Shown: in pieces, positions 1-11,413 of the stretch | Position numbering within the stretch: the first letter of the stretch is position 1 | How the letters are laid out: each line of letters begins with the position of its first letter | Made by a program: the position numbers and the translations under genes | Notes under the pieces: model-generated | Databases searched by the model: none | The model's input: the letters and a program-made list of their open reading frames with translations, nothing else | What the model was told of the DNA's origin: nothing | Assembly (NCBI RefSeq): GCF_030272615.1 | Contig: NC_081412.1 | Location: 137,708,747 to 137,772,746, forward strand | Source: Cryptomeria japonica | Taxonomy: Eukaryota > Streptophyta > Pinopsida > Cupressales > Cupressaceae | Reading direction: 5' to 3' | Length of the DNA: 64,000 nt

Positions 1-18
1 AGAGCACCTCCTAGAATT

Positions 19-834
19 TTGCATAGAAAACCTAAGTATTTGATTGATATTGATGTTAATATTTTGCAGCCAATGGTTTTTAAGATTCAAAAGTGTGCTT
101 GTCAAAGATATGCTAACCAAATTTGGAGATTGTATATTGGGAAGTTAAATGAGATCAAAAGATGTCAACTATTTGTTGAAATGACGAGAAATCTAAAATT
201 TAGGCCCATCATGAAGATTCTTAGGCTAACAGCATCAGGTTATTCAAGTGAGAAATCAATTGTGAAGAATCTAATCAGTGCATATGAGAGTGTGGGTTCT
301 ACATCATGCACAAAAGATAACAATGCCACACGATGTGTCCTCACATCAACAATAGTAAGCATTCACACTAAGAAATATTGGCTCATTAGAAAGAAAAGTA
401 AAGAAATGAAAATAACTAGAAAAACTCTAATGAGAGCTGTGGAAAGGTGTGAAAGAGTTGAGGATCCAAATGATAAAGTATTATGGGCATTCTTTGGTAG
501 AGTACTCTGAAAAGATAAAGCAATTCTTGAAGCCTTTAGATCCTTAGTTGAAGAATTTTGGAAGACTAACACAAGGGTCTCTCCTAATCAAAGAGATGTT
601 GTAAGGAGGAGAATTGGTAGTTGAATCCGCGATCCACATTCAAAGCTTTTTTTGGATATGACTCAGATGTAGTTAGATGTATCCTCAAATTGAAATTAGT
701 CAAAGGCTTTTTGAAATGGTAAAGCCTTTTTATGTCAAAATAAATCACACACACAAAACTTATTGTTGTAGAGTACATATTGAATTTTTTAATTATTATG
801 ATGTTTATCGACATATATGAGTAGATTTGCATAC
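19..834 (+). pseudogene. Decayed transposon-type ORF, upstream part
   Basis: An open frame runs for 163 codons from position 19 and stops at 508-510. The same frame stays readable past that stop (about 511-640) and past a further stop near 632, so this is a broken gene rather than a short one. The protein is basic and rich in Lys, Arg and Cys, with no motif I can name. The readable frame fades just before the solo LTR that starts at 835. Pieces downstream of that LTR (1850-3621) look like the continuation of one coding unit, because they have similar base composition, the same strand and the same style of decay. I do not recognise the family from this part alone, and a captured host gene cannot be excluded. 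Confidence 0.4.
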
Positions 835-1826
835 TGTAGAAACCTAAAACTGACTGATTAATTGAATTAGATCAAATCTCCTAAGTCGCTTGTATTAGTT
901 GAATAATTCATGTTATTCAATTAAAATCAAGTATCCCTTTTGGCTAAATTAATTAAATGAAGCCATGCCCCATATCCAAATTAATTAATTAACCCTTACC
1001 CCTTTCTTCTAATTCTTTAATTAATTAATCAAATTAATTAATTCCCCTTTTCCACCCCTTTATTTGAATTCAATTCAAATATTCGTTTTAGTCACATATC
1101 TCCTAACTTTAACTACCCTTCTAACCTAACCTCTAATCTAACCTTTGGGTTCTAACCAACCCTATCTCCTCAACCAACCTTATCCTATCCTATCCTAACC
1201 TCCCCTCACATGTGTGCACACACACATTATTCCCTAATTTCCTTAATATTAGGAATTTTGAACGTATTTTGGGTGGCTTCTTCCCAAAATGGACATGTGT
1301 CCTATCAAGACCCTTTGTGACATTTGTCCCTCTAAGGGACACATAGCCTCCTCTATTGAGTATGGAATCTTATTCCACATGGCATTCTTAGGATTGTCAC
1401 TTTTCCTCCTTGAGGACAAGTGTTTCATTTTTCCAATCCCTTCCTCTCCTCCTAGCTACTATTTAATCCCCCCTCTTTTTCAACCAAATCCCTCCACTTT
1501 TCATAAAACCATATCGTTATAATTTGTCAATTCCATCCCATCCTCTCATCCATCTTTTCATTCTTTTGAATCTCATCATCAAATAGCACATCATGGAGCA
1601 ATATCGAGCGTCTGTTACATCAATGAGCGCACATCCAACCGTGGGATAATCAAATCAAGGAGTCAAATTAAGTTTGCATATTATTTGTTTTATGTCCATT
1701 ATGCTTCATTTGCTTGCTTTCCAACATCTTGATCTTGAGGTGTTTGAGCGAATTATGTTTGCTTCGTTGTTATCATAAGTATTTCAATCACTTATATTCA
1801 CGTACAATTTCCCTCACACACACACT
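835..1826 (+). mobile_element. Solo LTR, Tat-like
   Basis: The segment begins TGTAGAAACCTAAAACTGAC and ends in the CACACACA run near 1826. It shares the layout of the LTRs of the 17.5-kb element further right: a TGTA.A..CCTAAAA start, long AATTAATTAA tracts, repeated CCTAACC/CCTATCC pyrimidine runs, paired GGACA...TGTCC motifs, and a TATA-like CTATTTAATCC near 1461-1471. No internal retroviral sequence follows, so it is a solo LTR. The 5 bp before it (CATAC) and one choice of 5 bp after it (CACAC) differ at one position. The right edge is therefore uncertain by a few bases because of the CA repeat. It splits the decayed gene on either side. Confidence 0.6.
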
Positions 1827-1849
1827 AACAATATTTTGTAGGAATGTAA

Positions 1850-2335
1850 CATAAAGGCTACACCTAGATCTTCAAGGGGTTTCATATCTACCATTGTATG
1901 TGAAAGAGTTGATAGCCAACAATTTACAATAATGTATGCTTGGATGGATGGCACATGTGTTCATTGTAGTGCCTTGCAAATTTTGTCAATGTGTGATTCA
2001 TTGTAGTGCCTTGCAAATTTTGTCAATGTGTGAACATATAGATAGTACATATGTTATTGGGAATGAACAAGTGGAATTTGGCAAATATAAGACAGTGGCC
2101 TATAGTCTAAAAGATGACAAAGAAGCAAAAAGGTGTGAATTTATTAGTGAAAAGATTCGAGAGTATCAATTTATGGGCATTTTTTGTGAGAATATATTAA
2201 ATGAGTATGCAAGGCATACCCATAGAGATCAATGGTTAGATTTTAAATTCAAGCTATGCAAGGACATGTTTCCACTTCATACCATTATTTCAATTATTGT
2301 CTTTGTAGAGAACTACACACTAAAGCCTTGATGAG
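1850..2335 (+). pseudogene. Decayed transposon-type ORF, middle part
   Basis: From about 1850 the plus strand is readable again, first in one frame and then, after a 37-bp duplication at 1961-2034, in the frame that stays open to 2331. The C-terminal part carries a conserved-looking stretch around FVENYT, preceded by a basic DFKFKLCKDMFP segment. This fits the block before the conserved W-S-N-N-C-A-S-Q-F segment in the next piece. The duplication is not a multiple of three and explains the frame change. The type of transposase, if it is one, cannot be fixed from the sequence alone. Confidence 0.4.
1961..2034 (+). repeat. 37-bp tandem duplication
   Basis: The 37-bp unit starting TCATTGTAGTGCCTTGCAAA is present twice in direct, essentially perfect succession (1961-1997 and 1998-2034). 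It lies inside the decayed ORF and shifts its frame by one base. Confidence 0.9.
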
Positions 2336-2481
2336 GTGCAATCCTAGTATTACAACTCCATAGGTTGCTATATTTGTGCATATAGCATTCATTCATGTTG
2401 TGATAGTATATATGATAATGAAAAGATATTGAGGGAGTATCATTTTTATATTGGAAATGATCACACATATTTATAAAGTTT

Positions 2482-2810
2482 GTGCAAGGTTGCTTTCAGA
2501 TGTTCTACCGTAATTTGTCTAGTAGGGGTATATCATTCCATCAACATATCATATGGTCAAATAATTGTGCATCACAATTCAAGAACTCTCATGTGTTTTA
2601 TTGGTTGAGAAAAATGCATAAGATCAATGGTGTTCAACATATGTGGAATTTATGTGAGGTCAGGCATGGAAAGGGGGAGCATGATGGTGTAGGAGCATGT
2701 ATCGAAAGAGCCTTAGCATGAGAATAGTTAAAGTTCAAAGATAAAGAAAATTTAATAGATGCAAAATATTTTTTAGAGTGTTGTAATGCTACAATGGGTC
2801 CAGGTAATCA
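2482..2810 (+). pseudogene. Decayed ORF with a conserved transposase-like block
   Basis: The frame encodes HIIWSNNCASQFKNS at about residues 22-36, then an aromatic/basic stretch, then RHGKGEHDGVGACIERAL. The combination of an acidic or Asn site followed by C-A-x-Q-F-K-N, and later H-G-K-G-x-x-D-G-x-G-A, is a pattern I associate from memory with widespread uncharacterised eukaryotic proteins of mobile-element type. The first site reads SNNC here. Spacing between the blocks is about 45 residues. A stop (TGA, 2719-2721) ends this ORF, but the frame stays readable for some 30 more codons. Assignment to a named transposase superfamily is not possible from what I can see. Confidence 0.45.
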
Positions 2811-3009
2811 AGGTGAGTCTATATTTTGTATATATTTTGGTTAATAGATGATACTAACATTGCAAAATACAATGATTGTTTTACATTGACAATATTGAGT
2901 GAGGTACACTTTTTTAAAAGCTCTAATGTGGGTTCATAGACTATACATATGTGACATAGGGTGTGATTTTGTTAGTCATGTGTAGATGAATCGTGCAATG
3001 GGTGCGAGT

Positions 3010-3621
3010 CGAAGGAGTGGGTTTATGAATGGTGTACAAGAACTCTGAGCCCACTTGAGATATATCAACTCCCAACAACTTTACAACTCACACAGATGAA
3101 AGCATCAATTGAATTTGATCATGTGTCAGATCTAGTGCAACTAGGTAAATTATCTACATACATATTCAATCTAATTCAATTTTATATATTATTTGTTCAC
3201 TAAATTCAAGTACATGATTGCATATATCATTGTAGGGCATGTTTATGTAGTTATTGTAGTTGAAGACAATGAAAAAAGAACTAATTATTATTTGTGGGTC
3301 TATGTGGAGGCAGAAAAGAAATTGGATGGCCCTCTGGTAGATGGAGAAAAAATTGAATACCCTATAGGATCAGTGATTGTTATTGGTACATGGCTTAGGA
3401 GGTACAAAGTGAATAAGTATAACTTGTGATTGTTTGAGGACTTTGAGACACATAGCAATATTCTTCATTATTCCAACCTTATGGTCGCATCAATTGTTCA
3501 TTTGATCAAATATGGGGGTAGACCATTGAACATGAACCTATGGAAGTTTTGTGAGTTTGACCATGAGTAAATAATTGACACAGTAAAGAGTATAGTGGAT
3601 CCAAATGGTTCATTTAATTGA
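3010..3621 (+). pseudogene. Decayed transposon-type ORF, C-terminal part
   Basis: Readable coding sequence resumes near 3005 (a CNGCESKEWVYEWC stretch), is interrupted, and continues in the ORF at 3193-3429, which encodes a segment beginning VGHVYVVIVVEDNEKRTNYY and ending GTWLRRYKVNKYNL. After a stop at 3427-3429 the frame remains readable to about 3620. The order and strand make it the 3' end of the unit that begins at 19. I see no membrane segment or signal peptide and no catalytic motif in this piece. Confidence 0.35.
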
Positions 3622-3904
3622 ATGTAAATGCAAAAAAAATTGTAATATCAAGCTTATTTGAATATATGTACATATGACTTGTATATTTGTACAAATGAAA
3701 CACTTGAGGTATTGTAATATCAAATATATTTATGGATACTTATATGTAATATAATTTTATTTTTAAATGATTGAGATATTGAGTGTTACAATTGAGGTGT
3801 GGTTTTTTTAATAAAATCTAAAAATGCATTATTGTAATAATGTTGCATGATTTGTCACTTTTTTTGCCATAGCTTCCTTCATGCACCTAATAAATAGGCC
3901 TAAA
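3622..3904. other. AT-rich spacer before the satellite
   Basis: No coding potential is seen. A 48-bp stretch at 3853-3900 (GTCACTTTTTTTGCCATAGC...) is repeated in similar form just beyond the other end of the satellite array, at 6847-6895. Confidence 0.6.
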
Positions 3905-6835
3905 AACCACAATATAACTTTACTTTAGTGTGTTCATCCTAGATAGAAATCATCAACACCAATGTGTTTGAGTGGTGATGTTTATGCTAGGCATGCCCCC
4001 ATTTCGCTTGTCAAGTTGTGTCGACATAGTCTCTTAAGTGTCCTAATTGGCAAAAATTGTCAAAATTTTATAGAGAATTTTTTGGAAACTATCACACATA
4101 TGAATGGGTCATCTGAATATATGAGGATGTGACAGGCCCCTCTCCAATAACCTCTCTCAGTTTTCAAATAATTGAATTCCATTTGCTTGTGGTGAGACTT
4201 TTTTTGCTGCCCCAAAAAGCATTAGATGCATTCAATGAAAAGTTGCAATATACCCTAACTTTCATTATGTTTGTCATGGGCACAAACCGTCAATGTGAGC
4301 ATGTCTGGGAGGTCAAGTTTATGCTAGGCATGCCCGTGTTTCACTCGCCAAGTTGCCCGATCTTTCTAAACCATACCCTAATCACACATTCTCTTAAATT
4401 CCCTAAGTGTGAAAATTGTCAAACTTTGACAACATATTTCTCAAAATTTATGACACATATAAATGATCCATCTAAACCTACAAGGTTATGTGATTCCCTT
4501 CTCCAAAAACCACTCTCACATTTCAAATACTCAAATCCATTTGCTTGTGACAACACGTTTTTGTTGCAAAAAAAAGCATCAAATGCATTCAACAAAAGTT
4601 ACAATATACTCTAAATTTCTTTTTCTCATCATGGGCACAAACTGTCAGTGCAAGTGCATCCAGGAGGTCGACTTGATGCTAGGCATGCCCCTATTTCTCT
4701 CACTAAGTTGCTCAATTGTTTTGAGCCATACCCTAGACACACATTCTCTTAAGTGTCAAATTTGATGATACATTTCTTAGAATTTATGACATATGAATTA
4801 TCCATCTGAACCTACAGGGTCATGTAATGCCCCTCTCCAAAAACCTCTCTCATATTTTCAATACTCAAATCCATTTGCTTGTGATGATACTTTTTTTGTT
4901 GCAATAAAAACCATCAAATGCATTCAATGAAAAGTTGCAATATACCCTAACTTTCATTCTACTCATTGTGGGCACAAATCGTCAGTGTGAGAACATCTAG
5001 GAGGTTGGGTTTATGCTAGGCATACCCATGTTTCTCTCACCAAGTCACCCGATCGTTTCGAGCGATACCCTAGCCACACATTCTCTTAAGTGCCTCAAGT
5101 GTGAAAATTGGGAAACTTTGATGATGTGTTTATCAGAATCTATGGAACATACAAACAATCTATCTGAACCTATGGGGTCATCTGATGACCTCTCTCACAT
5201 TTCGAATACTCAAATCCATTTTCTCATGATGAAATTTTTTTTATTTCAACAAAAATCATCAAATACATTCAATGAAAAAGTTTCCATATACCTTAACTTT
5301 CATTTTTCTTATTGTGGGCATAAATCATCAACATGAATGCATACAAGATGTTGGGTTTATGCAAGGCATACCCTTGTTTTGCTTCCAAAGTCACCCAATC
5401 GTTCCAAGCCATACCTTAGCCACACATTCTCTTAAGTGCCCTAAGTGTAAAAATTATCAACCTTTAACGATGCATTTCTCAAAATCTATAGCACATACAA
5501 ACAAACCATCTAAACCTATGAGGTCATGTGATGCCCCTTTCTAAAAACTTGTCTCACAATTTGAATACTCAAACCCATTTTCTCATGATGAAAATTTTTC
5601 TATTGCAACAAAAAGAATCAAATGCATTTAATGGAAAGTTTCAATATACCCTAATTTACATTTTTCTCATCATGGGTACAAACCATTAGTGTGAGAACAA
5701 TTAGGAGGTTGGGTTTACGCTAGGCATGCCCCTATTTCGCTCACCAAGTCATCCTATAATTTTGAGCCATACCTTAGCCACACATTCTCTTAAGTGCCCT
5801 AAGTGTAAATGTTGTCAAACTTTGATGACACATTTATTGTAATTTATGACACATACAAACAAAATGTCTAACCCTATGAGGTTGGGTGATGCCCTTCTTT
5901 AAAAACCTCTCTCACATTTTGAATACTCAAATCCATTTTCTTGTGGTGAGACTTTTTATGTTGCAACAAAAAGCGTTAAATACATTCAATGAAAAGTTCC
6001 AATATACCCTAAATTTAATTTTGTTCGTCATGGGAACAATTACGCTAAGCATGTGTGTGCTTCACTAACCAAGTTGCTTGATTATTCCAAGCCATAGCCT
6101 AGCCACACGTTCTCTTAAGTGTCCTAAGTGTGAAAATTGTCAAAATTTGATGACACATTTCTCAGAATCTATGGCACATACAAATGAGTTGTCTGAACAT
6201 ACAGGGTCATGTGATGCCCCTCTCCAAATGCATCTCTCACATGTCAAATACTTAAATCCATTTTCTCATGATGACACTTTTTTTGTTGCAACAAAAAGCA
6301 TCAAATGCATTTAATGAAATATTGCAGTATACCCTAACTTTCATTTTGTCCGTCGTGGGCACAAACCATTAGTATGATCATGTCTAAGAGTTAAAGTTTA
6401 CACTAAGCATGCCCTTATGTTACTTTCCAAGTCGCTTGATTGTTTCGAGCCATACCCTAGCCACATATTCTCTTAAGTGTCCTAAGTGTAAAAATTGTCA
6501 AAATTTGATGATGCATTTCTCAAAATCTAATGCACATACGAACAAGCCATCTGAACCTATAGGTTCATGTGATGCCCCTCTCTAGAAACCTCTCTCACAT
6601 TTCAAATATTCATATCCATTTTCTCATGACGACACTTTTTTTGTTGCACAAAAAGCGTCAAATGCATTCAATGAAATATTGCAATATACCCTAACTTTCA
6701 TTTTGCTCAAGTTATGGGTACAAAACATCAATTCAAGTGTGTATAGGAGGATGGGTTTATGCTATGCATGCACATACTTCACTCACCAAGTCACTTGATC
6801 GTTCCAAGCCATACCTTAGTCACGTGTTTTGTATA
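3905..6835 (+). repeat. Satellite-like tandem array, ~350-bp monomer
   Basis: About eight diverged copies of one unit lie head to tail. The anchor CTCTTAAGTG or its variant recurs at 4031, 4391, 4746, 5083, 5429, 5787, 6112 and 6470, with a decayed ninth site near 6829, giving spacings of 325-360 bp. Each unit also carries ATGCTAGGCATGCCC, AATATACCCTAACTTTCATT and TCATGTGATGCCCCTCTCC. Short ORFs of 60-161 codons occur in most units only because the monomer is stop-poor in one frame. They show the same repeated peptide and are not separate genes. No transposon domain is visible in the monomer. Confidence 0.9.
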
Positions 6836-6846
6836 GTGCATAAAAG

Positions 6847-6895
6847 TCACCTTTTTTATCATATCTTCCATCATGCACCTAATAATTAAGATCTA
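6847..6895 (+). repeat. Right-hand copy of the array-flanking repeat
   Basis: GTCACCTTTTTTATCATATC followed by TTCCATCATGCACCTAATAA matches the stretch at 3853-3900 with a handful of differences. The two copies bracket the satellite array in direct orientation. Confidence 0.65.
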
Positions 6896-7303
6896 AGACC
6901 TATTTGAGACACCCTTTTCACCTTATTAAACATATGTGATAATCAGACAGAGTTCTTTTATACGAAATAGGTAAAAAATTATTGTTTGTAGTCAAATTAG
7001 GCTTGTTTTTAGGACTATTTTAGGACAACTGAGATCAAATAGATTGATCATCCGGTAATATTGGCAAGGAATGTGTAAGTAGACATATCTAACATGTCTA
7101 AGCACTATTATAATATAAATAACTCATTCAAGAACTCAAATTCACAAAAACAATAGTCTGCACGTGTGGGATAAGTATGAAACTTGGCACACTTTTTGTA
7201 AGCCTATAAGAAACAAGAATTTTTATCTTTTTTAATTCCTCTATGAGGAATTTTGTAAGAGTATTCATGTCTCCATGGACTATGAAAAACATCAAATTAT
7301 ATT
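6896..7303. other. Unassigned spacer
   Basis: AT-rich, with no ORF of note. A 28-bp sequence at 7263-7290 (ATTCATGTCTCCATGGACTA...) recurs at about 8830 on the far side of the next solo LTR. Confidence 0.5.
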
Positions 7304-8332
7304 TGTGATGCTAAAAATGTGGTAAATAGAATAGGCATATAGATATAATGAGACAACATAAATGGAATTACGAAGCAAATTGAAAGATAAACAAAAGCAA
7401 ACCAAAACATCCTTTGAGATGTCCCATTTTCCTCTATTCTTGAGGACCTTGAAGGTGTTGGATTTTTTGGCTCTCAGCGGAGCAATGACCTTCAAAGTGG
7501 CAACTCAAGAGTTGAGTAGCTACATCATGATTGATTATGCAAATGGTATGAAATGCATGATCTAAGAAACTAGATTAATATGCTATGATTAATCTAAAAT
7601 GCTAAATACTAGATAATTGAAATGAAAATGTCTATAGTAATGATGCTAAAACTATGAATGAAAGGGATCCTTATTTCTCCAAAATGAGGGGTATTTATAG
7701 GAATTCCAAGGCCAAAATTGAGGTGGCAGGAATCGATGGTCCATATTTGATCTAAAGATATCAAGGGTCAAGATTGAGGAAGTTGGAGAAGAGGTTGGAG
7801 GAAGGGACACTTGTCATCTTTGTGGTGACAAGTGTCAAGGAGCCTTGCTCATAAGAGGGCAATTGTCCAAGGGAGGAGACATGGCGAAAGTACCATGTGT
7901 CTCAAGGGGAGAATATCCAACCCATAAGAGGTTAGGATAAAAGAGGATAGGGCTAGTTAGACCCTATGATTAGATAGAATGGGTTAGGTTAGGGGATGGT
8001 TAGGTTAGGTGGTTAAAAGTTAGGAGTCATGTGCTCATTTGAATTTAGAAATTCAAATAATTGGAAAATAGAAATTAATCTCAACAAACTTGAGGTTGTT
8101 AGTTTAATTAGCAATTAGAAGAATTGACTTTAAATGGGGGGAGGATTAATTAATTTATTAATCAAAGGGGGTTATCGAATGAATTATATGAATAAATCCT
8201 TAGATTTAATCATAAGTAGAGGAATGGGGAAATTAATCAAATTATTTGTGAATTCAATTAATTGGGACGGGGGATTAATTAAATAACTACGTATTTAATT
8301 GATTATATTTAGACCATTTTTAGGTGTATACA
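7304..8332 (-). mobile_element. Solo LTR of the 17.5-kb Tat family
   Basis: Reverse-complemented, this segment begins TGTATACACCTAAAAATGG and ends TTTTTAGCATCACA, the same termini as the LTRs at 34871-35931 and 51307-52367. The body follows them closely, including the TATA region (TATAAATACCCCTCATTTTG, read on the minus strand near 7680-7705). Its length is 1029 bp against 1061 bp for the intact pair. There is no internal sequence on either side. The flanking pentamers (ATATT left, TTTTT right) do not match, so the target-site duplication has been lost or the LTR is a recombinant. Confidence 0.85.
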
Positions 8333-9420
8333 TTTTTTATCATCTTGGATAACCTACTTACAACCCAGGCATTCAAGAGAGTACATATTGTAACTTGCAT
8401 TCTTATATTTGATCAGTTTGTTAGCATCATGATGATTTCTACATGTATGCACAAATAAGACATCGAGTTTAGTTCATACAAATCTAGAATTATTACAACT
8501 TCATTACGATTGTTGTAGATTCATTGTTAAGATTGTGATGACTTTATTAGGACAATCATAGGTTCAGTAATACTATATGTTACATTCTTAAGATAATGAT
8601 AGGTTCATTAGGAAAATCGTAGGCTATTTAGGATTCTCATAGCTTCATTACACATGTCATAACATTTTTAAGATATGATTTAACTTCATTAGGACTTTCA
8701 TAACTTTTTAGCAGTAAAATTTTTCACACCCTTGTCATTTCCTAGTTGCTCCTATTTTAAAGATAGTTAAGAAAGATCATATATTGTACCTAATTTTCAC
8801 TCTTAATTAAAATGAAAACTACAATATTCATGTCTCCATGGACTATGAAAAACTTGAAATTCTAGGCATGAAACTAAAAAAGATATACTAGTTACCAACT
8901 TGCGAACTTGAATTGTGGAACAAAAATTAGTTCAATTAAGACTATAATAAGAATTATAGACAAAATAAATAGAATTTATAATATCGCATAGAGACAAATG
9001 TATTTCAATCATCAAATGTATATGTGATATGGATAGTAGTTTTAAAAATGATTTGCATTAACCAAAAAAGTCATAAATTCATACAACATTTTATGTTGAT
9101 AAGAGTATAACATAAATATCAAATATAGTGATACAAGCTTGCCAAAATCCATATGGACATAAAATGTCACATATCCATAATACAAAACATACGCTCAAAA
9201 TTGTCATATAGGCATACAACAAAGGCCCCTTGTCTACTGATTTCCCACTAGCACAAGGAAATAGACCACGAGTTTCCTTCAACTATCGCAGGGATGTAGA
9301 TGTATGTGATGTTGGCGGCTTTCAAATGTGCTCACCAGTCCTCCTATCTAGACTTCTTTAGAGCTCCAATTGATACAATCAAAAGTATAGACATCAATGT
9401 ATAATATATATAAAAATTTA
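8333..9420. other. Unassigned intergenic stretch
   Basis: No coding region or recognisable element. From about 8460 to 8700 loosely repeated phrases of the type TTCATTAGGA..TCGTAGG suggest a very diverged short tandem repeat. The 28-bp direct repeat shared with 7263-7290 lies near 8830. Confidence 0.4.
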
Positions 9421-9427
9421 ATTATAG

Positions 9428-9660
9428 AATGAAATATAATAACGGAAAGTACTCTATCAAATAAGGGTATAAGGAAATTCATCATATGTCTATTCAATCC
9501 TATTCACAAAGAGCTTAAAATTTATGTTGGAACAACAATGTTCTTCCCAAGGTAGGGATGTTTGCTTGGCTTGCTCTACACAAGAGAATACTCTATCAAG
9601 GAAGGGTATAAGGCAATTCATATGGTATAAGGTATAGAATGAAATATGTATCTTTAATGG
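9428..9660 (+). repeat. Partial duplicated copy of the LINE segment
   Basis: Phrases such as AAGTACTCTATCAA.., TTCAATCCTATTCACAAAGA and CAACAATGTTCTTCCCAAGG occur here and again, in the same order, in the LINE ORF at about 9698-9840. The copy is mutated and has an internal rearrangement, with the AGGGTATAAGGCAATTCAT phrase appearing again at its end. It is a local direct duplication of part of the zinc-binding region. Confidence 0.75.
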
Positions 9661-9661
9661 T

Positions 9662-10130
9662 TTGGACAAATTGATATGGTGCCCTGCGAAGAATGGAAAG
9701 TACTCTATCAAGGAAGGGTATAAGGCAATTCATCAGATGTTTGTTCAATCCTATTCACAAAGAGCTTATATTTTCTGTTGGAACAACAGTGTTCTTCCCA
9801 AGGAAGGGATGTTTGCTTGGCTTTCTCTACACAAGAGAATGCTCACTAGTGAGAGAATTGATAAATTGAATATTGCACATCCATTTGCTTGTGTACTTTG
9901 TGGTGAGCACAATGAAACGTTAGATCATCTCCTCCTCCAATGTGATTTTGCTCATTATTGTTGGATGTTTGTGCTTAATAAGCTTTCCTTTAGCATCCCT
10001 CTTCCAAATAATGTATGGGATTTGTTCCATTCATGGCCAGTCTTATACTCATCCTCTCTTTTTGCATGCATTTGGAAAGTGATCCCATCCACAGTAGTAT
10101 GGTCACTTTGGTGGGAAAAAAATTAGTGTA
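9662..10130 (+). pseudogene. LINE reverse-transcriptase zinc-binding domain (zf-RVT)
   Basis: The 154-residue frame encodes the zinc-binding region that follows the reverse transcriptase in plant L1-type LINEs. Near the N-terminus it has WCPAKNGKYSIKEGYKAI, then FAWLSLHKRMLTSERI, then the ligand-type pattern CVLCGEHNETLDHLLLQC with the trailing aromatic/W motif HYCWMF. The catalytic reverse transcriptase itself is not present upstream; that side is a local duplication followed by unrelated DNA, so this is a 5'-truncated LINE, the usual state of such copies. The frame ends at a TAG around 10124-10126 and is still readable beyond it into the RNase H region. Confidence 0.8.
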
Positions 10131-10315
10131 TTTTTAGAAAGCAAACATCTCCTCTTTCTGATGTTTTCAATTATATTGAAAAATCAGTATCAAAACTAGT
10201 TAATGCTCATGTTTCAAGTCAATTCAATTCAAATAGGGAATTTACTTCTTGGGATGGTCAAGTTATTAATTGCTGGAAGGGCATTTCTATTCCTGTATCA
10301 CCTTGTCTTCTGAGA

Positions 10316-10830
10316 GTGAGAACTAGTAAAATTGATAGAAATAAAGTGAAATGGTGTCCTCCGGATTCAATGCATTTCAAATTGAATTTTAATAGCTCCT
10401 TTAAAGGGAACTCAGGTGATGCAAGGATAAGAGTATGCATAAGGGACCACACATGGTGTGTTTTTTCTTTGAAATCTACTTCTATTCCACCAAGTACTAA
10501 CAACTTTGCAGAGGCATATGCTTTACTTGAAGGCATTCTACTAGTAAAAAAACTAAACATCTCTTATATTCACATTGAAGGCAATTCAGCTATTATTATC
10601 AACGCTTGCATAAAGAAAAATATTGAAAATTGGTAGATAAGATATTTATTTGAACAAGCATGGACACTTATTGATACATTTGTAAACTTTACCATTTCAC
10701 ATGTGTATAGAGAAGGGAACTGGGTTGCAGGTCATTTGGCAAATATGGGAAGTTCCAAGGTGGAACTTAATATGATGGGTCCGAATTGTGATCTGAATTC
10801 TTATCCAATTATTAAGGAAATTTATTGGAG
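10316..10830 (+). pseudogene. LINE-associated RNase H domain
   Basis: This region encodes an RNase H of the type appended to plant LINEs. Visible motifs in order are KWCPPDSMHFKLNFNSS (the place of the first catalytic Asp, here Asn-Ser), NNFAEAYALLEGILL (catalytic Glu in the helix), and HIEGNSAIIINAC (third acidic site, here Asn). A TAG near 10634-10636 interrupts it, and the last stretch resumes at 10703 with YREGNWVAGHLANMG, where the family usually has Asn-x-x-Ala-Asp. At least two of the catalytic acidic residues are replaced, so the enzyme would be inactive. It is the natural downstream neighbour of the zinc-binding region. Confidence 0.8.
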
Positions 10831-11306
10831 GACATGGGTACAGGATACTATTACACATGGCTGTGCAGTGGTCTTTTTCATAATGATAAAAATTGGTATG
10901 TGAGGTATTATAAGTACAGGGTCCCGTGGTTCTTCTATATCTGTATGATGTGAATGGATGTCGATTTGAGCATCTAAGAAGCGAGTTGGATTGCAAGTTG
11001 AATAAATGCATAAGTGAGACAAATTGTGGACTACTATGTAAATGTGTACAACTCTCGTGATGTTTTGGTTCGGACTTCACCTTGTTCAACATATTCCAGA
11101 AAGCATTCGATACTTGGGGATGATTTGTGGCACTCGGTATTTTGGACATTATAAGATATATTGTATTTTTTTGGCATACTAGAGATTTAAGTTTCACAAC
11201 CTTTCTATGTATTGTAGAGAAAGGATCAGAGTTTTTCTTACTGGTTCTTTTCTCCGGGAGCTATTTGAATCAGCTTTTGTAAAAGAAATATATAGATAAA
11301 TAAAAT
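10831..11306 (+). other. Probable LINE 3' tail
   Basis: Non-coding sequence after the RNase H ends with AGCTTTTGTAAAAGAAATAT and an A-rich AATAAAATATATT tail near 11300, typical of the end of a plant LINE. No clear target-site duplication is visible because the 5' end is lost. Confidence 0.5.
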
Positions 11307-11413
11307 ATATTAAGTGGCATTGCCAAATTTTTCTAAAATAAATAAAAATAAAATAATTACTTACCGTATACAAATAATCATATTGTTCATCTAGAATGGG
11401 GGAAAGTTCATGA

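Noticed and set aside
4129-6314. Six or more ORFs of 60-161 residues in the satellite region
   Set aside because: All repeat the same peptide with the monomer period and show random stops. They are not a gene family.
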